Part shown: piece after piece, positions 6,474 to 13,604 of the stretch | Numbering within the stretch: position 1 is the stretch's first letter | How the letters are laid out: every line of letters starts with the position of its first letter | Assembly (NCBI GenBank): GCA_900769445.1 | Contig: CAAGGR010000122.1 | Span: forward strand, 1-28,237 | Direction: 5' to 3' | DNA length: 28,237 bases | Origin: an uncultured Alistipes sp. | GTDB taxonomy: Bacteria; Bacteroidota; Bacteroidia; Bacteroidales; Rikenellaceae | Notes under the pieces: model-generated | Database searches by the model: none | What the model was told of the DNA's origin: nothing | Seen by the model: the letters and a program-made list of their open reading frames with translations, nothing else | Position numbers and translations under genes: made by a program

Positions 6474-8816
6474 TTACAAGTGTAGCTTCACACCGAAGAA
6501 GTATGTGCGTGGAAGTGATGGGCCATATACATATGCTGAGTCACGACCTGCGCCCTTATCTATATCGTTCTGGTAGGCATCGAGGATATTTTTAATACCT
6601 CCGTTTATCTCCAAGCGGATAAGGTCTGTGAGGTTGAAGGTGTAGCTTAGCTTAAAGCCCATATCGAGGAACGAAGGTGTTTTAACCTCACTATCGCCAA
6701 TCTCCACACCATCAATAGTTGTGTTTGCAGCGTGCTGAACGAGCATGCTACCTGTGTATGTACCAAAGAGTGATGCTCCGAAGTTCTCGGTGATGTAGAA
6801 GTTGGAGCTTAGGTAGCCGTAGTGGTCAGGTGAGCGGAACATTGTACGCTGTGCCTTGACATTCTCGCTCCACTGCTCAGGCTCCTCGTAGCGGCTCTGC
6901 TGGTAGGTGTAGCCGAGCTGTACATCGAAGAGTGATGGTATGCCGAGCTTTGTCTCGATGGTGAAACCTCCGATGGTGGCACCTGCAGCGTTACGACGCT
7001 CATTGATGATGATGCCATTCTCGTCAACGCGCACCTTTTCAAGTGTAAATACATCTTTAAGGATTGTGTAGAAACCCTCAAGGAGCATATTTGCCTGTAG
7101 GCGACCGAAGTTTCGGTAGTAGTCTGCCGAGAGGTTGAATGAGTGTGAGTACTCTGGGCGGAGTGTCTTAGATAGCTCAATTACGGATACCGTGTTGTTG
7201 AGTGCGTCAATATGTAGGTCCTCGTTATAAGCCTGAGGTGCGCGGTAGCCACTTGAGTAGCTGGCGCGTAGACCGAGGTCCTCGATAGGGCTGTAGCGTA
7301 CTGTTACACGTGGCGAGAAGATAGGCTTGTTAATCATATTGTGCTTGTCGAGGCGGAAGCCCACAAGAGCGTTAAGCTTGTCGCTCTTCCACTCGTTCTG
7401 CGCAAAGAGACCGTATACTGTAGTCTGCTGGTCGATACGGCGGTCTGTGGCGATGTAGTAGTCGTTAAGGGCGTTGTAGTTATACTCAAAGCCTGCTGTA
7501 AGCTCTGCTGGGAGTAGTGCCTTATATTTGAATGTGTACTGCACACCGCCAACAAAGGTCATATCGGTTGTAGTACCATAGGCATCGGGATTGTTCTCTG
7601 CACCAAAGTAGCTCGAACGGCCGATATTCTGCGCTGAGAGGTAGCCGCTTGCACGGTGGCGTAGGTTGGGGAAGTAGTCGAAGCTGATGCTACCACCGTC
7701 GATATTGTGGTCTACCTGCTCGCATAGGTCTGCCATATGTGGCGCAGCATCGAGGTTGTTACCGCCACGACGGAAGTCGTGGATATGGTGATACTCGGCA
7801 TTTAGGCGTGAGTGTGCCGAGGTCTTGTAGTAGCCACGGAAGCCTACGGTCTCGGAGCGTAGGCGTGTGATGTCGCTAAAAGCGTCGCCATTGCGGTCGT
7901 AGCCATCGCGGTTCTTCACCTGACCGAAGATATAAGCACCGAGTTTGTAGTCATCCGACACGAAGGCACCTCCCAACGAGCTATTTATATCTGGTGTGCC
8001 ATCTTCCATAATATTAGTGGTATTCGAGAGCGATAGGGTGTTACGGATAGGGTCTTTGGTGATGATGTTCACCACGCCACCAATGGCATTTGAGCCAAAG
8101 AGTGCCGAGCCACCACCACGGATAACCTCCACACGCTCGACCATAGCCACAGGCATAAGGTCAAGACCATATACACCTGCAAGTGATGAGAATATGGCGC
8201 GGCTGTCGAGCAGTATCTGCGAATACTGACCCTCCAAACCGTTGATGCGTAGCTGTGGCGCACCGCAGTTTCCGCAGGTGGTCTCCACGCGTAGTCCCGA
8301 TTGGAAGTTCATCGCATCCGAGAGGTTTGATGAGGCTGTACCCTCGAAGAGTTTTGTCGATGCTACATTTACCACTGTAGCAGTCTGGCGGCGATTTGTC
8401 TCGTTGCGCGTTGCCGAAACGACAACCTCATCTACCATGGTTGTTGCCTCCTTGAGTGTGAAGTTAAGCTCGGTTGATGTGCTGAACTTGGCATCGAAAG
8501 CAACCGTAAGAGTCTGGTAACCTATGGCAGATACCACGATTTTATGGTTACCCACAGGGATATTGTTGATGTTATAGTGACCTGTGCCATCTGCTGCGCA
8601 ACCTATGGTTGTGCCCTCAATGGTGATTGTGGCATATGGTATATGCTCCTTGGTTGTGGCGTCAATGACATGACCAAAGATATTAGAGTCACTATGCTTA
8701 GGGCGTATGCTATGGCGCGAGTCACGAGCCTCGATATGCTTTGTTGTAGGGATATCCTGTGCCGAGAGGGTCGTTGCGAAAAGTGATAGTAGTAGCGTAA
8801 AAATAATATTCTTCAT
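6474..8816 (-). CDS. TonB-dependent outer-membrane receptor
   Basis: 780-residue outer-membrane active-transport receptor. A signal peptide (about 1-19) is followed by a carboxypeptidase-regulatory-like domain (about 46-122, GHVIDATTKEHIPYATITIEG), a TonB-box-like segment (DEVVVSATR, 129-137), a plug domain (about 138-255, with RVEVIRGGGSALFGSNAIGGVVNIITK) and a 22-strand-type barrel. It looks like a stand-alone receptor of the siderophore/heme/cobalamin/metal class rather than a SusC, because it is shorter than SusC and has no SusD neighbour. The plug carries CGNCG at 181-185, an unusual cysteine pair that could bind metal or form a disulfide. Upstream on the same strand lies a small His-rich membrane protein, which suggests metal or metal-complex uptake (inference). 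It has its own good promoter at 8850-8880. Confidence 0.92.
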   Translation of the reverse strand: MKNIIFTLLLSLFATTLSAQDIPTTKHIEARDSRHSIRPKHSDSNIFGHVIDATTKEHIPYATITIEGTTIGCAADGTGHYNINNIPVGNHKIVVSAIGYQTLTVAFDAKFSTSTELNFTLKEATTMVDEVVVSATRNETNRRQTATVVNVASTKLFEGTASSNLSDAMNFQSGLRVETTCGNCGAPQLRINGLEGQYSQILLDSRAIFSSLAGVYGLDLMPVAMVERVEVIRGGGSALFGSNAIGGVVNIITKDPIRNTLSLSNTTNIMEDGTPDINSSLGGAFVSDDYKLGAYIFGQVKNRDGYDRNGDAFSDITRLRSETVGFRGYYKTSAHSRLNAEYHHIHDFRRGGNNLDAAPHMADLCEQVDHNIDGGSISFDYFPNLRHRASGYLSAQNIGRSSYFGAENNPDAYGTTTDMTFVGGVQYTFKYKALLPAELTAGFEYNYNALNDYYIATDRRIDQQTTVYGLFAQNEWKSDKLNALVGFRLDKHNMINKPIFSPRVTVRYSPIEDLGLRASYSSGYRAPQAYNEDLHIDALNNTVSVIELSKTLRPEYSHSFNLSADYYRNFGRLQANMLLEGFYTILKDVFTLEKVRVDENGIIINERRNAAGATIGGFTIETKLGIPSLFDVQLGYTYQQSRYEEPEQWSENVKAQRTMFRSPDHYGYLSSNFYITENFGASLFGTYTGSMLVQHAANTTIDGVEIGDSEVKTPSFLDMGFKLSYTFNLTDLIRLEINGGIKNILDAYQNDIDKGAGRDSAYVYGPSLPRTYFFGVKLHL

Positions 8817-8849
8817 TGTGTCTAACTGTTTGTGTTACCTATTGCGGTG

Positions 8850-8880
8850 CAAAGGTAGGGGTATAAGCACAACGACGCAA
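8850..8880 (-). promoter_or_regulatory. TonB receptor promoter
   Basis: On the minus strand, TTG (8880-8878), a 20-nt spacer and TACCTTTG (8857-8850) fit the Bacteroidetes -33/-7 arrangement. It lies 34 nt upstream of the ATG. The receptor can therefore be transcribed independently of prfC and the His-rich gene. No metal-regulator operator is recognisable. Confidence 0.7.
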
Positions 8881-8951
8881 TCGCCATTGTGCGGTATATT
8901 TGTAGTGTAAAGTATCCCTAAATAGGGGGAGATAGTCTCTTTTATAACTAT

Positions 8952-9290
8952 TTAGACCAATGAGGGAGGCGCACGAAGTGTGCGTATAGAGCCTTGCGCA
9001 GAGTCGTAATAGTCGCATAAGGTGGCTCTGTAGAGGGATGTTTGTGTCGTTATACTGCACTCAACGCTTATAGTCGATACCGCTACGTAATCGCTATTTG
9101 TAAGGCGTAAGATGGTATCAAAAGAGGTTGCTGAGTGGCTATGTGATGCAGGGGTACCACTAAAGGGGTGGGAGTGTACGATGCTCCTACCATCAATATT
9201 GTGGCTATGGATAAATAGCGTACTACCGCCCAGATAGATACCTATCGTGAGCAGTAGCAGAAATGCTGTTATCCTCTCCTTGCGTAGCAC
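8952..9290 (-). CDS. Small His-rich membrane-anchored protein, possible metal binder
   Basis: 112 residues with one N-terminal hydrophobic segment (about 7-27, ITAFLLLLTIGIYLGGSTLF), either a signal anchor or an uncleaved signal. A cluster of His-containing motifs follows: HSHN (29-32), HSHPF (39-43) and SHSHS further on. The rest is polar with two Cys and no recognised domain. The likely start is GTG at 9290, because the frame is closed by a stop a few codons upstream and no ATG is available. The GTG shares one base with the prfC stop (TAGTG), which suggests translational coupling. The His motifs, and the TonB receptor immediately downstream, suggest handling of a transition metal at the inner membrane or periplasm. 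This is inference; I do not recognise the family with certainty. Confidence 0.65.
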   Translation of the reverse strand: MLRKERITAFLLLLTIGIYLGGSTLFIHSHNIDGRSIVHSHPFSGTPASHSHSATSFDTILRLTNSDYVAVSTISVECSITTQTSLYRATLCDYYDSAQGSIRTLRAPPSLV

Positions 9291-10873
9291 TATACCTCAG
9301 ATGTGAATTTGAATGTTATATCCTTGAAGTTCTCCTGCGCAAGAGCCAAGGCGTAGCTTGTGTCGGCGAGGAATACATCGCGACCGTGCTTATCTACAGC
9401 CATATTTGTATGCTTTCTGCGCTTGAAGTCGGCGAGCTGAGCCTCATTGTCGGACTCTATCCAGCAAGCCTTGTGGATTGATATAGGCTCCCAGCGACAC
9501 TTAGCACCGTACTCATGCTCCAAACGGTACTGTATAACTTCAAACTGAAGCGCACCTACTGTACCAATGATTTTGCGCCCATTGAGCGACGATGTGAAGA
9601 GCTGTGCCACACCCTCATCCATAAGCTGGTCGATACCCTTTGCAAGCTGCTTGAACTTCATAGGGTCGGCATTCTCGATATAGCGGAAATGCTCTGGCGA
9701 GAATGATGGGATACCTGTGAACTTAAGCTTCTCGCCCTCGGTGAAGGTGTCGCCAATCATAAATGTACCTGTATCGTGAAGACCTACGATATCGCCAGGG
9801 AATGCCTCGTCGATAACCGACTTCTTCTCCGCCATAAAGGCTGTTGGAGAGGAGAATTTCAACTGCTTGCCACTGCGAACGTGGAGGTAGTTCTTGTTAC
9901 GCTCGAACTTACCCGAACATATCTTCATAAAGGCGATACGGTCGCGGTGGTTCGGATCCATGTTTGCGTGAATCTTAAAGATAAAGCCGGTTAACTTACC
10001 CTCAGATGGCTCTACAACGCGGGTCTCGGTAGGTGCGGTGCGTGGCGATGGTGCGATGCGGATAAAGCACTCCAACAACTCGCGAACACCGAAGTTGTTT
10101 ACCGCAGAACCGAAGAATACTGGTGCTACCTCGCCAGCGAGGTATGCCTCGCGGTCGAAGCTGTCGTATACACCCTCCACAATCTCTACATTCTCGCGCA
10201 ACTGCTCGGCAAATTTCGCTCCGATATACTTGTCGAGGTCTGGCGTAGAGAGGTCGTTAATCTCCACGGTTGAGGCATCGGCAGTCTGGCGCTCGTCAGA
10301 TGTGAAGAGCGAGATATTCTTCTCGTAGATATTGTATACACCCTTAAATGTGTCGCCCGAAGAGATTGGGAATGCCAATGGGCGCACACGAATCTTTAGC
10401 TCACGCTCAATCTCGTCGAGAAGGTCGAATGGATCCTTCGATGGACGGTCGAGCTTGTTTACAAAGACGATGACAGGGGTCTTACGCATGCGGCAGACAT
10501 CCATCAGGCGACGTGTCTGGGTCTCAACACCCTTCGCACCGTCAATAACGATGATTACAGAGTCTACAGCTGTAAGGGTGCGATATGTATCCTCGGCAAA
10601 GTCCTCGTGGCCAGGGGTGTCGAGGATGTTAATCTTAACATCTTTGTACTCGAAGCCCATCACGGATGTAGCCACAGAGATACCACGCTGACGCTCAATC
10701 TCCATAAAGTCGGATGTGGCACCCTTCTTAATCTTGTTGCTTTTAACAGCACCTGCCACATGGATAGCACCACCAAAGAGGAGGAGCTTCTCGGTAAGTG
10801 TTGTCTTACCTGCATCTGGGTGCGCAATAACTGCGAATGTTCGTCGTCGTGTAATCTCGTCTATAAGAGCCAT
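9290..10873 (-). CDS. prfC: Peptide chain release factor 3
   Basis: Translational GTPase that recycles RF1/RF2 from the ribosome after termination. At 527 residues it matches the E. coli protein (529). G motifs are intact: G1 AHPDAGKT at 17-24, G2 region RQRGISVATSV, G3 DTPGH at 85-89 and G4 NKLD at 139-142. The sequence KSNKIKKGATSDFMEIERQ between G1 and G2 is characteristic of RF3 and separates it from EF-G, which is much longer, and from LepA/TypA. It has its own promoter at 10901-10932. Its stop codon overlaps the GTG of the His-rich gene by one base, so the two are probably co-transcribed. Confidence 0.96.
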   Translation of the reverse strand: MALIDEITRRRTFAVIAHPDAGKTTLTEKLLLFGGAIHVAGAVKSNKIKKGATSDFMEIERQRGISVATSVMGFEYKDVKINILDTPGHEDFAEDTYRTLTAVDSVIIVIDGAKGVETQTRRLMDVCRMRKTPVIVFVNKLDRPSKDPFDLLDEIERELKIRVRPLAFPISSGDTFKGVYNIYEKNISLFTSDERQTADASTVEINDLSTPDLDKYIGAKFAEQLRENVEIVEGVYDSFDREAYLAGEVAPVFFGSAVNNFGVRELLECFIRIAPSPRTAPTETRVVEPSEGKLTGFIFKIHANMDPNHRDRIAFMKICSGKFERNKNYLHVRSGKQLKFSSPTAFMAEKKSVIDEAFPGDIVGLHDTGTFMIGDTFTEGEKLKFTGIPSFSPEHFRYIENADPMKFKQLAKGIDQLMDEGVAQLFTSSLNGRKIIGTVGALQFEVIQYRLEHEYGAKCRWEPISIHKACWIESDNEAQLADFKRRKHTNMAVDKHGRDVFLADTSYALALAQENFKDITFKFTSEV

Positions 10874-10900
10874 AGTGTTGTGTTTTCGTTATTTAGCGCG

Positions 10901-10932
10901 CAAAGATAAGAAAAATAATTAGTAAAGAGCAA
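10901..10932 (-). promoter_or_regulatory. prfC promoter
   Basis: Minus-strand TTG (10932-10930), a 21-nt spacer and TATCTTTG (10908-10901) lie 27 nt upstream of the prfC ATG. The -33 side overlaps the AT-rich dispersed repeat at 10919-10968. Confidence 0.65.
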
Positions 10933-10968
10933 TTAGTAATTAGTAAAAGTTAAAAAGCGTTGCTTTTT
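10919..10968 (-). repeat. Composite dispersed repeat: GC-box palindrome plus AT-rich tract, copy A
   Basis: On the minus strand, AAAAAGC-AAC-GCTTTTT is followed directly by AACTTTTACTAATTACTAAT and TGCTCTTTACTAATT. The same order is found on the plus strand at 22489-22542, and its AT-rich half alone lies at 15366-15401. Confidence 0.65.
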
Positions 10969-11005
10969 TAGGGGTGGGTTACGATGAGTTAGCTGTGAAA
11001 AATTA

Positions 11006-11104
11006 AGAGACAACAGGGACAACAGAGAGCATTTTTGATACTCTGTTTCGCTGTCGTCTCTCTCGTCTCTGTCGTCTCTTTTTCTCAAAAAGGCAACGCC
11101 TTTT
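11006..11104. repeat. Two hairpins in the gap upstream of the ATPase gene
   Basis: The 400-bp gap 10909-11308 has no credible gene. Within it, 11006-11029 and 11058-11079 form an imperfect inverted repeat with arms of about 22 nt (AGAGAC.ACAG.GAC.A against CTCTCTCGTCTCTGTCGTCTCT in two halves), followed by TTTTT, which makes a possible terminator. Immediately after it lies the small palindrome AAAAGGC-AAC-GCCTTTT (11088-11104), which recurs at 16617-16634 and 22490-22505. Confidence 0.55.
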
Positions 11105-11125
11105 AAAATTGGTTTCTGGGAACGC

Positions 11126-11189
11126 CAGTAACACAGTAACGCAGTAACAAGGGGGCACCCCCCGTTATTATGTTACTTTGTTACTCTGC
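11126..11189. repeat. Inverted iteron palindrome upstream of the ATPase gene
   Basis: Three 8-nt units on the left (AGTAACAC, AGTAACGC, AGTAACAA) and three opposing units on the right (GTTATTAT, GTTACTTT, GTTACTCT) flank a GGGGG-CA-CCCCCC centre. An inverted, diverged copy sits at 12454-12504 inside the 3' end of the ATPase gene. The layout resembles a protein-binding site or a very stable hairpin. Confidence 0.7.
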
Positions 11190-11285
11190 TATACTCCCAT
11201 CCGAGGGGTCCAAAATACCAGAATATCTTAACTCAATCAAAATCAAGGCATTTAACTTTTTGTGTAAAAATATTTATCAAAATAC

Positions 11286-11316
11286 TTGACAACGCCATTT
11301 TAATGTTGTATATTTG
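11286..11316 (+). promoter_or_regulatory. ATPase gene promoter
   Basis: TTG at 11286-11288, a 20-nt spacer and TATATTTG at 11309-11316 make one of the best Bacteroidetes promoters in the window. The upstream in-frame TTG at 11314 lies inside the -7 box, so the coding start must be downstream, at 11401. Confidence 0.75.
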
Positions 11317-11400
11317 CAGTGGCATTCAGGCTTAATCTTAGCCGTATCACTGCTATTTCTTTTATTTATATCAAATACTAACAACTTAAAAATCAACACT

Positions 11401-12645
11401 ATGAACAGTAGTAATCTAACTGTGTCTGGCCCTTTGGGTACTGATGCATCGAAGTCAAGTAATTTGACTAATACTCAGCTTCTTAAGCGTGAGGAACTTA
11501 GGCGTGCTGAGGAGTATGTAAAGCCCTATATCGTAGATATGTCGAGGGATTTACCCGAAGAGCAACCAATAATATCTATTGATGGTTGCTGTATCTGCTC
11601 GCGCGGTAATATCTCGGCTATATGTGGCGAGGCAAAGAGTAAAAAGACCTTCCTTGCCTCTGCCCTTGTAGCCTCGGCAATGGCTGTCCCTCTCGACAAA
11701 CTTAATAATTTTAAGAGTGTCGATAAGGATATGAATATCAATGTATTGTGGGTAGATACCGAGCAGGGTGAGCGCCATGTGCGCAGGGTCATAGATAGAA
11801 TATCTGAGATGACTGGCGCTAAGATGGGAGGCTTGGTGTCAGAGCCACGCCTTATGACTCTATCCCTTAGGGAGTTAAGCCCTATGGATAGATATAAGGT
11901 AATGATGGAGGCTGTAAAGCGCTATCCATTTGACCTGATAGTTATAGATGGCATTGCTGACCTCCAGAACAACACTAACGACTTGGAGGAGAGTGATGCA
12001 CTGGTAGGTCTGCTGATGGCGCTAAGTACCAAGACTAATACACACATACTCTGTGTATTACATACTAATCCTGGTAGTGATAAGGCACGAGGCCACCTCG
12101 GCTCATCGCTACAACGCAAGGCTGAGACAGTGATATTTGTACACCGCAACGGTGAGTGCTCAGTGGTAGAGCCTCAGTTCTGCCGTAATGAGCCATTTGA
12201 GCGCTTTGCCTTCGCGGTAAACGAGGAGGGTATCCCTGAGATATGCGATATACCTCAGAGTGGGGCGATAGATATCAATAGTCGTATAGTTGAGATCCTT
12301 GCTACCGAGTATGGAGGTGTCATTGAGCGTGTGACACTATGGAAAAAGCTTGTTGAGGCACTGGGGCTGAACGCCCCTACGGCTAAGATGCGCGTGAAGC
12401 GACTTATCGATAAGGGTCTGCTCGCGGCTGATGGTACCCTTGTGCGCATCCCGAGTAACAAAGTAACAGAAGAACAGGGTGTACCCCCTTGTTACTCTGT
12501 TGCTGATGTTACCGACGTTACCGATGTTACCAATGTTTCGTACTCTTCGGGAACTGAGCCTTTGCAGGGGAGTCTTGCCCTCGACCTACCATCGCCACGC
12601 CCGCAGTATTATGGCCATTACGACGAGGATGATTGCCCCTTTTAA
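11401..12645 (+). CDS. RepA-like AAA ATPase (AAA_25 type)
   Basis: 414-residue RecA-fold ATPase. The nucleotide-binding loop reads ICGEAKSKKTF (74-84), a Walker A variant with the usual second Gly replaced, as is common in RepA/AAA_25 proteins. DLIVIDGIADL (178-188) is Walker B, and HTNPGSDKARGHLGSSLQRKAE (221-242) resembles the conserved sensor and arginine region of hexameric RepA-type helicases. The C-terminal part (about 292-350) looks like a winged helix, followed by a low-complexity tail with VTDVTDVTNV. Such ATPases usually accompany plasmids, prophages and integrative elements as replication or regulatory proteins. Here it stands alone with no integrase, relaxase or primase nearby. 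The start at 11401 is set by the promoter. It is flanked by inverted iteron palindromes, which suggests a remnant or minimal element (inference). Confidence 0.8.
   Translation: MNSSNLTVSGPLGTDASKSSNLTNTQLLKREELRRAEEYVKPYIVDMSRDLPEEQPIISIDGCCICSRGNISAICGEAKSKKTFLASALVASAMAVPLDKLNNFKSVDKDMNINVLWVDTEQGERHVRRVIDRISEMTGAKMGGLVSEPRLMTLSLRELSPMDRYKVMMEAVKRYPFDLIVIDGIADLQNNTNDLEESDALVGLLMALSTKTNTHILCVLHTNPGSDKARGHLGSSLQRKAETVIFVHRNGECSVVEPQFCRNEPFERFAFAVNEEGIPEICDIPQSGAIDINSRIVEILATEYGGVIERVTLWKKLVEALGLNAPTAKMRVKRLIDKGLLAADGTLVRIPSNKVTEEQGVPPCYSVADVTDVTDVTNVSYSSGTEPLQGSLALDLPSPRPQYYGHYDEDDCPF
12454..12540. repeat. Iteron palindrome inside the 3' end of the ATPase gene
   Basis: AGTAACAA, AGTAACAG and AAGAACAG face TTGTTACT and CTGTTGCT across GGTGTACCCCC. 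Further GTTAC units follow with a 9-nt period, encoding VTDVTDVTNV. The reverse complement shares AGTAACAAGGGGG and TGTTACTTTGTTACTC with the palindrome at 11126-11189, so the two are inverted copies about 1.3 kb apart. Confidence 0.65.
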
Positions 12646-12646
12646 T

Positions 12647-12655
12647 CCCCCCCCC
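12647..12655. repeat. Poly-C tract (9 C)
   Basis: Nine consecutive C directly after the ATPase stop codon. It lies between the ATPase gene and the rpmH terminator and is prone to slippage. Confidence 0.6.
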
Positions 12656-12657
12656 AC

Positions 12658-12691
12658 CAAAAAAGAATTGAGCTGCCCAAATGGACAGCTC
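12658..12691 (-). terminator. rpmH terminator
   Basis: On the minus strand, GAGCTGTCC pairs with GGGCAGCTC around an ATTT loop (12670-12691), followed by AATTC and a T tract (12664-12658). A second small hairpin (ATTGGGC-AAAA-GCCCAAT, 12704-12721) lies just before it. Confidence 0.75.
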
Positions 12692-12751
12692 TACTCTTAT
12701 CTGATTGGGCTTTTGCCCAATGCGATACTAACGAGTGCCTATGGCTCTCGA

Positions 12752-12913
12752 TTAGTTGTACTTGAATGTTGCCTCGTCTGATACGGTCAACTTCTTGCGA
12801 CCCTTAGCGCGACGTGCAGCCAACACCTTACGGCCATTGGCAGTAGCCATTCTCTGACGGAAACCGTGCTTGTTGATTCTCTTACGACGAGATGGCTGGT
12901 AAGTTCTTTTCAT
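12752..12913 (-). CDS. rpmH: 50S ribosomal protein L34
   Basis: Small, very basic ribosomal protein of 53 residues: MKRTYQPSRRKRINKHGF at the start, then RQRMATANGRKVLAARRAKGR and KKLTVSDEATFKYN. This is the unmistakable L34 sequence with the usual length. An additional ATG two codons upstream (12919, giving MAMKRTYQ) is possible; I prefer 12913 because L34 proteins begin MKRT. It has its own strong promoter at 12975-13005 and its own terminator, so it is monocistronic. dnaA, rnpA and yidC, which accompany rpmH in many bacteria, are absent. Confidence 0.96.
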   Translation of the reverse strand: MKRTYQPSRRKRINKHGFRQRMATANGRKVLAARRAKGRKKLTVSDEATFKYN

Positions 12914-12974
12914 TGCCATAGTTGTATCTGTTTTTTATTGTTTTTGTTCCGTTTAACGCTTCTTTTGCGAGGTG

Positions 12975-13005
12975 CAAAGGTACAACGATTTTTTGTAATT
13001 GCAAA
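12975..13005 (-). promoter_or_regulatory. rpmH promoter
   Basis: Minus-strand TTTG (13005-13002), a 19-nt spacer and TACCTTTG (12982-12975) closely match the Bacteroidetes consensus. It lies about 60 nt upstream of the ATG, in the gap after the DUF4924-like gene. Confidence 0.8.
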
Positions 13006-13049
13006 CAATTATGCAAAAATATTTTGCTTTTTCTCGCGGATTTTCCCTT

Positions 13050-13601
13050 TTAGTCTTCGAAAAGGTTGAGTTCGCCACGTTCTACCTTGCCATAGAGTGC
13101 TGCAAGTTCGCCGATAGAGGGTGAGATGACAGCTAAGGTATCTTCGATGGCCTTTTCGCCACTGCCCTTTATGCGGTAGAGCATTGCGGCATATAGTGCG
13201 CGGAAAGCAAGCTCCGTATCGCTTATCTCGTTGTTGTCGAGGATGGTGCGTAGGCGTGGTAGCTCGGCAGCCATACGTGTATACGTCATGCGGTAGTGGT
13301 CGCCCACAGGGAGCTTCATTAGCTGAAGATGCAGGTTGTGCAGATCTTGGATAAGGTGGAGCGTATGCTCGATATGTCCCTTCTCCTCCTTGCCCTCCTT
13401 ACGAAGAAGTTCCACAATCTGCATATACCAGTTGAAGATATTCTCCTTCTGCTGCTCGTCAGCCCCCTCAATCTTCGCTACTAATGTTGCATAGATAGCC
13501 TCGGGACTAAACTGCAAGGCTCGCAACAAGTCCTCAATCTGCCATATATACAATATGTACTCAGCGATATTCTCCTTACGTTTTTGTAACGCTATAAGCA
13601 T
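13050..13601 (-). CDS. DUF4924-like protein
   Basis: 183-residue, largely alpha-helical cytosolic protein without signal peptide or membrane segment. The opening (MLIALQKRKENIAEYILYIWQIEDLLRA, in parts) and the later ELPRLRTILDNNEISDTELAFRALYAAMLYRIKG resemble the Bacteroidetes family DUF4924, whose function is unknown. It begins 3 nt after the nuclease stop codon and ends the cdd-rluA-dtd-nuclease run. The family call is by memory of the N-terminal motif and is not verified. Confidence 0.7.
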   Translation of the reverse strand: MLIALQKRKENIAEYILYIWQIEDLLRALQFSPEAIYATLVAKIEGADEQQKENIFNWYMQIVELLRKEGKEEKGHIEHTLHLIQDLHNLHLQLMKLPVGDHYRMTYTRMAAELPRLRTILDNNEISDTELAFRALYAAMLYRIKGSGEKAIEDTLAVISPSIGELAALYGKVERGELNLFED

Positions 13602-13604
13602 ATC

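Noticed and set aside
11314..11400. Upstream TTG start of the ATPase, giving a hydrophobic N terminus that looks like a membrane segment
   Set aside because: The TTG lies inside the -7 box TATATTTG, so this stretch is mostly untranslated leader; the apparent membrane segment is an artefact.
11141..12499. Invertible promoter or gene switch between the two iteron palindromes
   Set aside because: Inversion would carry the promoter together with most of the gene and only alter the C-terminal tail, so an on/off switch is not supported by the layout.
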